Shown one piece after another: positions 7,803 through 16,987 of a stretch of DNA of 64,000 bases. The stretch covers positions 1,612,001-1,676,000 of the forward strand of contig CBDEVT010000001.1 in NCBI GenBank assembly GCA_965243825.1. The letters run 5' to 3'. The stretch is from JAJCYX01 sp965243825. GTDB lineage: Bacteria > Chloroflexota > Dehalococcoidia > Lucifugimonadales > Lucifugimonadaceae. The translations under genes were made by a program, and so were the position numbers. Each line of letters begins with the position of its first letter. The first letter of the stretch is position 1. The notes beneath the pieces were generated by a model that was not told the DNA's origin, searched no databases, and was given only the letters and a program-made list of their open reading frames with translations.

Positions 7803-9122
7803 TCAGCGCACTGGTAGTGACGTAGAACGATCAGGCTTTGACGAACCCGGCCCACCCGCCGCCAACGCTGCGATCGCACACAGTGGCGGCAGCGTCATAT
7901 AGGCGATTAGGCCGGTGGTGTATGAGCCCGTCGAGTCGAACGCCGCGGCCAGAGGCAACGGGCCAAGTGCCGCAGCGGCCATAGTCCCGAAGTTGGTGAT
8001 CCCGCGGATGCTGCCAAGGTGTTGCCGGCCAAAGTAGGCGGGCCAGACCGACTGGATGCTGTTCATCAGGAAGCCCATGTTCAGGCCAAGCAAGGCTCCA
8101 TACATATATGCGTGCCACGCCGATGAAACACCAAGCAACAGCAGCATGTTGAGTACAAGAATCACCTGTCCTATGGCGATCATGTAGCGTTCAGGCAGCC
8201 GCTGTGCGAAGTAGCCCGCAACGAACTGACCCGCTATTGAGGTCGGTGCGATCACGCCGAAGACCCCGGCTGCAACGGACGTCGAAAGCCCCTTGTCCGT
8301 CATGATCTCGACCTGGTGAAACATCACGCCGGTTCCGATCAGCGACTGTGACACGCCGGCGAAGATCAGCAGCCACAACGCTTTGGTTCGCATCGCCTCG
8401 TTGACAGTCCATGACCGGTCACTGACCCCGGCTATAGAAGACTTCGATGCCGAGGTCTGCACGGCTCCGGGTTTCACACCATCGGGCAACAGGCCAACCG
8501 ACTCCGGGCTGCGTCGCACGAACAGGAAAGCCGGAATGATCAGCAGAACCCAGACGGTTATTGCTATGGCAATCCATGCCGTTCGCCAGCCATAGGCTTC
8601 GATCAGCGTGGCTCCATAGATTGGAAATGCTCCGCTGGCCGCTGCACCACCTAAAGCCATCAAGGCCAGCGCCATGGCTCGTTTGCGAACGAACCAGACA
8701 GACACCATTGTTGCCGGGATCAGGCTAAGGGCACCTTGCCCCATCGTCCTCATCACCGCGAAGCCGATCAGCAACTGCCATGCCGTTTCGACTCTTGAGA
8801 GCCACAACGCCCCCACTCCCATCAACACTGTGACTACAACGAGCATGATTCTTGGACCGAAGCGGTCGAGGCTTCGCCCGATGAAGATGATCATCCCGGC
8901 TGCGCTCAGTGAACCGAACAGGTAGAGCGTCGAGACGTACGTCGAGGAGATGTTGAGGTCTTCGATAAAGGAATCGAGGAAGACCGAGAACGTGTAGGTC
9001 TGGCCGGGAGCTGATGTGAAGTTGGCCAGCGCAGCTACGGCCAGGATTATCCAGCCGTAGTAGAAGGGCGTTCGGGCTATGCGCGGTAGTTGTTCGGTCT
9101 TGGTCTCGGGAATTGCGGCCAC
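7803..9122 (-). CDS. MFS transporter, monocarboxylate/oxalate-formate type
   Basis: A 439-residue carrier with about 12 membrane segments. The N-terminal FYYGWIILAVAAL and the loop GRSLDRFGPR between segments 2 and 3 match the OFA/monocarboxylate branch of the major facilitator superfamily. It probably moves an organic anion across the inner membrane, which would suit the hydrolases and oxidoreductases around it. It is separated by 27 bp from the upstream methyltransferase and likely belongs to the same leftward operon. Substrate and direction are not determinable. Confidence 0.85.
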   Translation of the reverse strand: MAAIPETKTEQLPRIARTPFYYGWIILAVAALANFTSAPGQTYTFSVFLDSFIEDLNISSTYVSTLYLFGSLSAAGMIIFIGRSLDRFGPRIMLVVVTVLMGVGALWLSRVETAWQLLIGFAVMRTMGQGALSLIPATMVSVWFVRKRAMALALMALGGAAASGAFPIYGATLIEAYGWRTAWIAIAITVWVLLIIPAFLFVRRSPESVGLLPDGVKPGAVQTSASKSSIAGVSDRSWTVNEAMRTKALWLLIFAGVSQSLIGTGVMFHQVEIMTDKGLSTSVAAGVFGVIAPTSIAGQFVAGYFAQRLPERYMIAIGQVILVLNMLLLLGVSSAWHAYMYGALLGLNMGFLMNSIQSVWPAYFGRQHLGSIRGITNFGTMAAAALGPLPLAAAFDSTGSYTTGLIAYMTLPPLCAIAALAAGGPGSSKPDRSTSLPVR

Positions 9123-9149
9123 GCCGACGATTCTACGCCGCCCCTTTTG

Positions 9150-9938
9150 TCATGGAAGCGTGTACTGGCCGCCTGGCTTTCGACATACTGCGATGTAGAT
9201 TGCGTGCGGGGTGCTTATCAGGTCGTCACTGGTGAACTTATCCAGCGCGTCGGACAACTCGGTGTCGAAGGTTTCCACTTGCTCCGGTGTCATTGAGGCT
9301 CCGACGCCTGCACTCGCCCTGATGCGGCCGCGCCATGCCTCTTTCGTGTATCGAGTGTCAATCTCACGGTGATTGGAGCGGATGTCGTGGAATCCGCCAG
9401 ATTCGAGGTCAGTAACAAACTCCGGGTGCGTGCCGTCGCCACCGCCCATGTGCCAGTCTGGATTGTGTTCCTCGATGAGGCGTTCAGTTAGCTCGACCAC
9501 GCTTCCCGACAGCGGTAGCCAGTCGAACGAGCAGATCATGAGCGCACCACCGGGTTTCAGGATGCGTTGTCCTTCGGTCAGCGCTGCCTGCGAGTCAAAC
9601 CACCACCAGCTCTGGCCCGATGCCACTATCTCGTACGCGCCTGATTCCAGACCCGTCGTTTCCGCTGTCGCGTTCACGTATTGAGTCGAGACGCCCCACT
9701 CGAGGTCTAATCGCTTCGCTTCTTCGATCAGGTCAACAGAAGGATCAATACCGATAACGCTCGCACCTCGCCTCGCCATACCGCGCGCTAACGAACCAGT
9801 TCCGGTACCCAGGTCGACCGCGTTGACTCCCTGGAACTCGATGCCGAGTTCACCGGCCATTTCGAACAGCAGTTCAGGAAAACCCTGCCGGTGGCGCGAA
9901 TAGTCTGACGCGGTCTTGCCGAAGTCTGGAGTGGTCAC
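9150..9938 (-). CDS. Class I SAM-dependent methyltransferase (Methyltransf_11 type)
   Basis: 262 residues with a clear SAM motif VDLGTGTGSLA (residues ~40-50), the acidic residue after beta-2 in GIDPS, and the post-motif LKPGGAL. The aromatic GQSWWWFD near the active site is typical of the UbiE/COQ5-like group acting on small molecules. It lies only 9 bp after the formylglycine-generating enzyme gene. The acceptor is unknown. Confidence 0.88.
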   Translation of the reverse strand: MTTPDFGKTASDYSRHRQGFPELLFEMAGELGIEFQGVNAVDLGTGTGSLARGMARRGASVIGIDPSVDLIEEAKRLDLEWGVSTQYVNATAETTGLESGAYEIVASGQSWWWFDSQAALTEGQRILKPGGALMICSFDWLPLSGSVVELTERLIEEHNPDWHMGGGDGTHPEFVTDLESGGFHDIRSNHREIDTRYTKEAWRGRIRASAGVGASMTPEQVETFDTELSDALDKFTSDDLISTPHAIYIAVCRKPGGQYTLP

Positions 9939-9947
9939 GCTCGCGAC

Positions 9948-10964
9948 CTACACATCCATAGCCAGGCGAATGCCCATGTTGCCCGTTGACGAGTCGGGTG
10001 TTGAGTTGGTTCGTGCGCCAACCCGATAACGGTTGCAGTAAGAGTCATGGCAGAGGTACGAGCCGCCTTTGATGACCTTAGACTGGCCGTGTCGCGGTCC
10101 CTTCGGATTGACGCGCGTCACCTTGCGTTCATTGCGGTGATAGCTCGCTGACCACCAGTCCGAGCACCACTCCCAGATGTTGCCAGCAGCATCGAACAAC
10201 CCGTAGCCGTTCTCTGGGAACGAGCCGACCGGCGCAGTGCCGTGGAAACCGTCCTCAAGCGTGTTCTCTGCAGGAAAGTCACCTTGCCAGATGTTGCACA
10301 TGTGCTTTTCACCTGGCGTTAGCTCTTCGCCCCAGGCGTAGCGCGCCCCATCGAGTCCACCGCGGGCCGCAAACTCCCACTCGGCTTCTGTCGGCAGGCG
10401 CATCTCGGCCCATTCTGAGAAAGCAACCGCGTCGTTCCACGAAATATGCACTGCAGGATTGTCTGGGATCTCACTCCAGTCGGAGTCGGGTCCGTGCGGA
10501 TGCTTCCAGTCAGCACCATGCACCTGCCACCACCACTGTGCTCCCTGAACGGCTGAAGTCACGTTCTGCTTGGTCTCCTCCGAAACGAAGTGGTGGAAAA
10601 CGAACGACCACCCGAACTTTTCCGCTTCGGTGGCGTAGCCGGTATCAGCGGCGAAAACGGCGAACTGGCGGTTCGTGACTTCATGAGTTGCGATTGCGAA
10701 CGGGTTCAGGGTCACTTCGCGTATCGGCCCTTCGCCGTCCGCTGGAAAGCGACGGTCGTTTGTACCCATGGCAAACAGGCCGCCGTCGAGCTGAACAGTC
10801 GCTGATCGCAGTTCTGCCTTAATGGAAGACGAATTAGAGGGCTTGCTGACCGCTTCGTCAGCCTGGTTCGAGGTATTGAAGCTGACCGGTGTAGCGTTGC
10901 TATCTTCGGGGTTACCGGCACCCCGTTCTGGAGTGCAGCACGAGCAGTTTTCTTCGTTTGTCAT
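9948..10964 (-). CDS. Formylglycine-generating enzyme (FGE, SUMF1 type)
   Basis: Copper-dependent oxidase that turns the cysteine of a CxPxR motif in sulfatases into formylglycine. 338 residues with a full FGE-sulfatase domain. Both catalytic cysteines are present in KGGSYLCHDSYCNRYR (Cys305 and Cys310), followed by the diagnostic ARTNSTPDSSTGNMG; the AEWEFAARGG and GNIWEWCSDW motifs are intact. This separates it from the many FGE-like proteins without the Cys pair. The N-terminus is Cys-rich (CSCCTPERG) and itself contains C-x-P-x-R at residues 10-14. No sulfatase is encoded in the window, so the client lies elsewhere. It sits between an apiosidase-like gene and a methyltransferase. Confidence 0.93.
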   Translation of the reverse strand: MTNEENCSCCTPERGAGNPEDSNATPVSFNTSNQADEAVSKPSNSSSIKAELRSATVQLDGGLFAMGTNDRRFPADGEGPIREVTLNPFAIATHEVTNRQFAVFAADTGYATEAEKFGWSFVFHHFVSEETKQNVTSAVQGAQWWWQVHGADWKHPHGPDSDWSEIPDNPAVHISWNDAVAFSEWAEMRLPTEAEWEFAARGGLDGARYAWGEELTPGEKHMCNIWQGDFPAENTLEDGFHGTAPVGSFPENGYGLFDAAGNIWEWCSDWWSASYHRNERKVTRVNPKGPRHGQSKVIKGGSYLCHDSYCNRYRVGARTNSTPDSSTGNMGIRLAMDV

Positions 10965-10998
10965 GTCTGTGTCCTCATCCGAAGAAATCAGTCTACTC

Positions 10999-12381
10999 TC
11001 ACTGCTGAACGGTTAGCTTGAGCACCCAGTCGTTTGCGTCTTCGTAGCCACCGGGCGGATAAAACCAGGTATCTGGTGCGCCAGGCCCGGAATGTAGTTC
11101 GCCAGAGAACTCCGAATCCGTCAGCTCTTTTCGATTTCCGTCCCGCGGGTTGAACCAGAATGCCTGCACTTCACCCGGGGTGAGTGCGTCCATTTTCACG
11201 CAGAAGTTCATCCCCCGAGTCGAGTAGATAAGCGCAGAACTTCTGTCCGTCGCCACTACGGCACAGTTGAGGTTCGGTGTTTCCTCGAAGAAGTGACCGA
11301 AGTCCGATCCGATCGTTCCGGTGGTGAATAGTCCCTGCACCGGTTCCCATGAAGATGGAAACTCCGTCTCAACCAGCGTCCGCAGATGAACCAAACACCT
11401 GGACGCAGGGGACTCAATCGTATCCGTCGGTAAACAGCTCCGCTGACCGTTCTCATCCTCCATCCGCCAGACCTTCGCATGCCCGTATGTGAAGCCGAAG
11501 CTGCCGTGGAACACTGACCAGTAGGCCTGGAAACGTTGCAACCACGCCGGGTCCATATCGTCCCAAGTCGGCAACTCGTACATGCGTGGCTCTTCCTCGT
11601 ACCAGCCCTCCGAACTCAGGACCGGTTTAGGTGGCTTTAACTGGTAATCAGCGGAAACCATAGGGACTATGTAATCAAAGCCCTTGTGACTCTGGATCAT
11701 GTTGAAGTCGAGCCATTCTTGGTCGTGAAAATCGTCCGACGATGAGAACAGGCCCGCCGGATGGATGGTCATCAATCGCTTCGAGCGACTGGCTTCTCGA
11801 ATTCCATTAGCCATCAGCTCATGTCCGCGGATGTGTTCCTCGGGGACGGGACCTGGCGATCGGCTGGCATACGGTTTGCTGTACTCACCTGCCACGCACC
11901 AGATCACGTTGGGTCGGGAGCCATATCGTTCGCCGAGGAACCTTGCGTACTCAAGGTTGGCGGTATCGGGATCTGTGAAGAAACGCCGCTCAGGATCACC
12001 TGCCTGGGGTCCCCACCACGGGAGAGCGACAAGATATATACCGTTCGATTCAGCCTGGTCGAAAATGCGGTCGATCCCTGCCCAGTAGGCTTCGTTTGGT
12101 GAGAAATCCTGCCAAGTCGGACCGTCACCCGTGAACGGTCGGTTGCCTGTGAAGTCGGGAGAGTTCATTCCGGTCAGGTTCATCTGAACAACGTTGAAGC
12201 CCTGATTCGAGCGTGTGCTGAGATATTGTTCAACGTCGTCGGCGGAGATCGTAGGTAACCGCCAGGCGGTGTCACCGAGCCAGAAGAATGGCGTTCCATC
12301 GGCGTGCTGAATCCGGTGCCCATCCGGAGTGACTTCCAGGTCGCCACGTGACAGCCACAGAGGTTGTTTGTCGCTACTCAA
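10999..12381 (-). CDS. Apiosidase-like glycoside hydrolase (DUF4038, GH140-like)
   Basis: 460 residues: a TIM-barrel DUF4038 domain (residues ~15-360) followed by a C-terminal beta domain (~370-460) of the collagen-binding-like type. The opening FFWLGDTAW ... FNVVQMNL, the CVAGEY segment (probable acid/base Glu) and SSEGWYEEE (probable nucleophile Glu) fit GH140 enzymes, which remove apiose from pectic rhamnogalacturonan II. No signal peptide is visible, so it is likely cytoplasmic. The start is a TTG preceded by AGGTGA. It lies downstream of two MFS exporters and upstream of FGE in one operon. The exact sugar is uncertain. Confidence 0.8.
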   Translation of the reverse strand: MSSDKQPLWLSRGDLEVTPDGHRIQHADGTPFFWLGDTAWRLPTISADDVEQYLSTRSNQGFNVVQMNLTGMNSPDFTGNRPFTGDGPTWQDFSPNEAYWAGIDRIFDQAESNGIYLVALPWWGPQAGDPERRFFTDPDTANLEYARFLGERYGSRPNVIWCVAGEYSKPYASRSPGPVPEEHIRGHELMANGIREASRSKRLMTIHPAGLFSSSDDFHDQEWLDFNMIQSHKGFDYIVPMVSADYQLKPPKPVLSSEGWYEEEPRMYELPTWDDMDPAWLQRFQAYWSVFHGSFGFTYGHAKVWRMEDENGQRSCLPTDTIESPASRCLVHLRTLVETEFPSSWEPVQGLFTTGTIGSDFGHFFEETPNLNCAVVATDRSSALIYSTRGMNFCVKMDALTPGEVQAFWFNPRDGNRKELTDSEFSGELHSGPGAPDTWFYPPGGYEDANDWVLKLTVQQ

Positions 12382-12411
12382 GTGTCACCTGCGCGGTTCA
12401 CGGCTGCGAAT

Positions 12412-13695
12412 CTATTCAGCGAACTTCTTCCCTGTCAGCCGTTCGTCAACATCGTCCCGAAGGCCCGTCACCTGTCGTTGAGTCAACGCAATGAGACCGA
12501 TCAAAACCGCAACGACCACGGGACCAAGCGCCACTCCCCAGCGAACGGTTAGGACGTCGCCCATAGTACCGGCCCACAGACCGCCCAGTATTGCGAGGCT
12601 CTGGTTGATGGCATAGATGCCCATCACTCGACCGCGTAGTTCGTCCGGAACGCGAAGCTGCAGAGCTGTCATCGACGAAATCATGAACATGCCGTTGCCA
12701 AAGTGACCGATCGCCACCAGTGGCAGGACCAGAGCGTAGTGTGGCATCTGCGCTGCAACGAATATCAGCGAAGCAAACAGCAACGCGGCTCCGAGGATTG
12801 TCCAACCGAGCCACCGTCCCGGCCTGATGCGTCCGGCTGCGATGATCCCGCTAAGAGCACCGATTCCTGCGGCAGAGAACAGGAATCCGACCTCCGGGTC
12901 ACCACCGTCAAACTCGTTCACGAACGCTGGCAGGATCTGGATGTAACCGAAGACGAAGAACATGCTGGCGAAGTTAAGCCCGATGATGACTGCGAAGATT
13001 CGAGTGCGGACGATATAAGAAACTCCGTCGCGGAAGTCACCAAACACGTTTCTAGCCTGCTCAAGCACCGGTCTGCGAGCAGGCAGCAGCCACGTTGATA
13101 TGGTCATCAGGCCATAGCCACTGGCTGCAACGAAGAAGCCTGTGGCTGTGCCGAATGCGGCTATCAGAATTCCACCGATCGTCGGCATGACCACAGAGGC
13201 CGACGCCATCATCGCTCCGTTCAAGTTGACCGCGCTCTTGGTCGCTCGAGGCGGCACGAGACTCGGGAAGTATGCCTGCCGCGCCGGGTTGTCGATACCG
13301 ATCACGATTCCTGAAACGGCAGCCAGCACGAACACATGCCAAAGTTCGACAGTGTCAGTGGCAATGAGGACAGCAAGCGTGCCAAGCATCGCCGTTGTGG
13401 CGAACGCGGTAACTCGGAGCAGCAGGCGAGTCTCCATGCGGTCTGCCAGCACGCCACCGAACAGGTTGAACAGTATCGTCGGCAGGGCATTGGCTGCGGC
13501 AACAAGTCCGAGTCGCAGGCTGGAGCCCGTCAGGTCGAAAACCAGAATCGACAGTGCGACCACGTTGAGTCGCTGGCCCAAAAAGGCTGCGTACGACCCG
13601 ATCCAGTAGATGCGGTAGTCACGATATGCGAAGGCGCGTGTGGAGGTCGGAGCCGCTGATTGCTGAGGAACCTCGTCGGTGACTGGACTGCTCAG
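12412..13695 (-). CDS. MFS transporter (EntS/MFS_3 type), apparent CTG start
   Basis: A 12-segment exporter-like carrier of about 427 residues, paralogous to the gene just upstream. The first ATG/GTG/TTG codon in frame is a TTG at 13581, but the frame stays open above it and encodes the typical N-terminal segment FAYRDYRIYWIGSYAAFLGQR, aligning with YRRYWLGSLASVGA of the neighbour. The only plausible start above is CTG at 13695, which shares two bases with the stop TGA of the upstream gene, with AGGGG about 9 bases before it. Translation is therefore probably coupled. The loop LADRMETR is the MFS signature. The substrate is unknown. Confidence 0.8.
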   Translation of the reverse strand: MSSPVTDEVPQQSAAPTSTRAFAYRDYRIYWIGSYAAFLGQRLNVVALSILVFDLTGSSLRLGLVAAANALPTILFNLFGGVLADRMETRLLLRVTAFATTAMLGTLAVLIATDTVELWHVFVLAAVSGIVIGIDNPARQAYFPSLVPPRATKSAVNLNGAMMASASVVMPTIGGILIAAFGTATGFFVAASGYGLMTISTWLLPARRPVLEQARNVFGDFRDGVSYIVRTRIFAVIIGLNFASMFFVFGYIQILPAFVNEFDGGDPEVGFLFSAAGIGALSGIIAAGRIRPGRWLGWTILGAALLFASLIFVAAQMPHYALVLPLVAIGHFGNGMFMISSMTALQLRVPDELRGRVMGIYAINQSLAILGGLWAGTMGDVLTVRWGVALGPVVVAVLIGLIALTQRQVTGLRDDVDERLTGKKFAE

Positions 13696-15023
13696 GATTT
13701 CGCCCCTGCAGCTTGTTGCACTTGCCGGTCTTGAGGCTCTTCCTTCTCAAGCTCAGCACCGCTCAGTCCTCGTACCTCTCGCTGAGTCAGCAATACCGCG
13801 AGAACGATGGCTGACAGTATTGCAGCCGAGATTGTGATCGCCCATCTCTCGTCGAGTACCTCGGCGACAAGCCCGCCCATTAATCCTCCGAGTGGAATCA
13901 GGCTGAAAGTGATGGTGTAAATACCCATCACACGGCCCCTGAGCTGAGGCGGTACGCGCAACTGCAAGGATGTCATGGAACTGATCAGGAAGATCGAATT
14001 GAAAATACCGATCAGGTAGATGACTGCTATGGCGGTCCCGTAGTTCGGTGCGAACGCAAACACCGGAATCAGCGCGCTGAACATGAACGTGCCGCCGAGC
14101 ATGATCTTTCCGATGTGCCGACTGCGCTGCCTGCGACTGATGATGAATGTGCCGGAGATAGCGCCGACACCGAGCATCGTCAAAATGAAGCCGATTCCCC
14201 CTGCGTCTACGTCGAAACGGTCGGCAAATAACGGCATGAGGTGCAGGTACTGCATGCCGAAGAACATGTTGGCGAAGGTGAGAGGAATGATGACCGCGAA
14301 GAGCCGGTTCCTGGCGATGAACCCGATTCCTTCGCCCAGTTCTTGAACGACTTTGCGCTGAACGTCCGGCTTGGTGTGCGGCACGCGCAGAGTCAGGATC
14401 ACTAACAACATCGTCACCCATCCGACGCTGCCGGCAAAGAAGATCGACTCGGTCCCCATGAATCGAATGGCAAATCCGGCGACAGCGGGAGTGACTATGC
14501 GGCTGAACTGCCACATGACAGAGCTCAAAGCCACGGCGCTCATCATGTACTTCCGCTCGATCAGCAACGGGAAGAACGAAGACCTGACCGGTCCGTCGAA
14601 TCCCATGAAGAAGCCCTGCACACCGGCAATGACGACAACGTGCCAGATCTCGACAACCTCTGTCACTACCAGCACGGCTAACAGAGTCATGAGCGCGGCG
14701 ACCGACCCGGAGATCACCATCATGATGACGCGTCGGTCGATGCGGTCTGCAAGCACGCCACCAAACAGGCTGACGAAGATGGTCGGTACCGCGATCGCAC
14801 CGCCTAAAGCGCCGAGGACACTGGCAGAACCGCCAAGGTCCTGCGCGATCAGCCAGCCCATTCCAAAGAACGCCATCTGAATTGCGCCAACCGAGGCCAG
14901 CGATCCAAGCCAGTAACGACGGTACTTTGGCTGGCTTAGAGCACCTGCAGACTCGCGCAGACGATCCTTCAGCGAGCGATGTGCTATTGATTCAGATGGA
15001 GTTGTAGCGGAGGTCGTGGCCAT
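13692..15023 (-). CDS. MFS transporter (EntS/MFS_3 type)
   Basis: A 443-residue carrier with ~12 membrane segments, a cytoplasmic N-terminus of ~35 residues, the signature loop LADRIDRRV between segments 2 and 3, and a second-half motif LRGRVMGIYTI that is shared almost exactly with the next gene (LRGRVMGIYAI). The two genes are a tandem duplication and overlap by a few bases. They may work separately or as a pair. First gene of the leftward operon ending near 7 kb. MFS_3 members export siderophores, antibiotics and other small molecules. Confidence 0.88.
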   Translation of the reverse strand: MATTSATTPSESIAHRSLKDRLRESAGALSQPKYRRYWLGSLASVGAIQMAFFGMGWLIAQDLGGSASVLGALGGAIAVPTIFVSLFGGVLADRIDRRVIMMVISGSVAALMTLLAVLVVTEVVEIWHVVVIAGVQGFFMGFDGPVRSSFFPLLIERKYMMSAVALSSVMWQFSRIVTPAVAGFAIRFMGTESIFFAGSVGWVTMLLVILTLRVPHTKPDVQRKVVQELGEGIGFIARNRLFAVIIPLTFANMFFGMQYLHLMPLFADRFDVDAGGIGFILTMLGVGAISGTFIISRRQRSRHIGKIMLGGTFMFSALIPVFAFAPNYGTAIAVIYLIGIFNSIFLISSMTSLQLRVPPQLRGRVMGIYTITFSLIPLGGLMGGLVAEVLDERWAITISAAILSAIVLAVLLTQREVRGLSGAELEKEEPQDRQVQQAAGAKS

Positions 15024-15082
15024 ATGGCGCTAGTTTGCGCCTCATCAGGCCACATAGAAAGTGCTTGAGTTGTCAGACCCGG

Positions 15083-16936
15083 CTATTCCACCGTCACGGT
15101 CTTAGCCAGGTTACGGGGCTTGTCTGGGTCCATACCGAGCGCCACCGACGTGTGATAGGCGAGTAGCTGCATCGGGATCACGTTCAAGATCGGCTGCAGT
15201 AGCGAGTGGGTTTGCGGGACGTACAGGACATCGTCCGCGATGCTCTCCATCACGTCGTCACCGTCTGTGGTCACGACGATCACTCGTCCGCCTCGACTCT
15301 TAACCTCGTTAACGTTGCTAACCATCTTCTCGAACATCGAGTCGTGTGGGGCGATGGCGATAGTCGGCATTTCCGGGCTGATCAGTGCGTTCACACCGTG
15401 CTTCATCTCACCTGCCGCGTAACCCTCAGCGTGGATGTAGGCGATCTCTTTCATCTTAAGAGCGCCTTCCATCGCCATCGGGAACTGGGCGCCGCGACCA
15501 AGGTAGAGAAGGTGCTGGTATGCGATCAGATCGTCAGCGATCTTCTTAATCGCGTCCTCTCTTTCGAGCGCCTTGCCTACCAGTGCCGGCAGCGACGTGA
15601 GCGCCTCTGCTATTTCGCTCTCCTGTGCCTCGGAAAGGTTGCCACGCAATGCAGCGATGCGTGCCGCCATGAGGGTCAGTGTGACCATCGTGGCGGTCAT
15701 CGTCTTAGTCGCTGCGACGCCGATCTCCTGACCACAACGGACAGGTAGTGTGACGTTTGCCAGGCGAGTCGCCTGTGTGCCTTCTGCCTCCACCGCCGTC
15801 ACCATTTTGCTTCCCTGGTCACGCGCCATCTCCATGGCGGCCAGCGTGTCGGCGGTCTCACCAGACTGGGTGACCGAGACTACGAGCGTCTTGTCGTCCA
15901 GTACCGGGTTTCGGTACCGGAACTCAGAGGCGTTCTCTGCGTATGAGGGGATACGGGCAAGGGTTTCGAGTGCTGAAGCTCCGTTCATCCCGGCGTGTAG
16001 CGACGTACCCATACCTATGAACACGGCCCTGTTGATGGACTTAAGCTCGTCGGGTGTGAAATCAAGTTCGGGAAGATCGATGCTTCCGGTCGCCAGATCG
16101 ACGCGCTGCCGCATTGCTGCGGTGACGCTGTCAGGCTGTTCGGCAATTTCTTTCGCCATGAAGTGCGGGAAACGGCCCTTTGCGGCCATGTCAGCACTGC
16201 GGCTACTGGTGATGAACTCGGTAGCGACCGCCTCTCCATCGAGGTTGGTGATGGTGCAGGTATCTGGGGTGACGGTTACAACCTGGCCACTCTCCAGGTA
16301 ACAGACCTCATTCGTGTGCGGAAGCAGTGCCACGATGTCAGAGGCAACCATGAAGGCGTCGTCAGCCTTGCCAATAACGATGCCACCAGCGTTACCGAGC
16401 CTGGCCGCAACCATCTTGTTCGGTTCCAGGGCTGATGTCGCCACGATGGCAGCTGCGCCCTCAACCAGCTTCATAGAACGGCGTACGGCGGCTTCGAGAC
16501 ATGCGCCGTTGTCGATCTCCCTGGAAACCAGGTGGGCGATCACTTCGGAATCGGTCTCCGATGTGAACTCAACGCCGGAATCTCTCAGGTCTGCCTTGAG
16601 CTTGAGATAATTCTCGACGATTCCGTTGTGGACTATGGCGACTTTGCCGCTGGTCCCGACGTGCGGATGCGAGTTTCGTTCTGCAACTTCGCCATGTGTG
16701 GCCCATCGGGTGTGTGCAATTCCTACGCAACCGTGAGGATTGAGCTCGTCCACCGCAACTGAGAGCCTTGCAACGCTGTCGGTGCCACCTGCTCTGCGAG
16801 TAAGCGAAATGGAGCCGGAACCATTCGTGACTGCTATTCCGGCGCTGTCGTAGCCCCTGTATTCGAGAAGCTTAAGTCCGTCAACAAGCAATGGGGCGGC
16901 CTGGTCAGGACCTGTGTATCCAAATATTCCGCACAA
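15083..16936 (-). CDS. glmS: Glutamine-fructose-6-phosphate aminotransferase (isomerizing)
   Basis: Makes glucosamine-6-phosphate from fructose-6-phosphate and glutamine, the first step to UDP-GlcNAc for peptidoglycan. 617 residues, the usual length: an N-terminal class II glutaminase domain with the nucleophile Cys2 (MCGIFGY), then two SIS sugar-isomerase domains (SQSGETADT; GRGAQFPMAMEGALKMKE) and the C-terminal LAKTVTVE. The start is TTG, giving Met-Cys so that Cys2 is exposed after processing; GAGGG lies upstream. I see no glmS ribozyme motif in the short upstream spacer. Confidence 0.98.
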   Translation of the reverse strand: MCGIFGYTGPDQAAPLLVDGLKLLEYRGYDSAGIAVTNGSGSISLTRRAGGTDSVARLSVAVDELNPHGCVGIAHTRWATHGEVAERNSHPHVGTSGKVAIVHNGIVENYLKLKADLRDSGVEFTSETDSEVIAHLVSREIDNGACLEAAVRRSMKLVEGAAAIVATSALEPNKMVAARLGNAGGIVIGKADDAFMVASDIVALLPHTNEVCYLESGQVVTVTPDTCTITNLDGEAVATEFITSSRSADMAAKGRFPHFMAKEIAEQPDSVTAAMRQRVDLATGSIDLPELDFTPDELKSINRAVFIGMGTSLHAGMNGASALETLARIPSYAENASEFRYRNPVLDDKTLVVSVTQSGETADTLAAMEMARDQGSKMVTAVEAEGTQATRLANVTLPVRCGQEIGVAATKTMTATMVTLTLMAARIAALRGNLSEAQESEIAEALTSLPALVGKALEREDAIKKIADDLIAYQHLLYLGRGAQFPMAMEGALKMKEIAYIHAEGYAAGEMKHGVNALISPEMPTIAIAPHDSMFEKMVSNVNEVKSRGGRVIVVTTDGDDVMESIADDVLYVPQTHSLLQPILNVIPMQLLAYHTSVALGMDPDKPRNLAKTVTVE

Positions 16937-16987
16937 AGGCGTATCCCTCTAGGGGACAGGCGCGGACTCTGCGCGCTCTGTCGCGGC

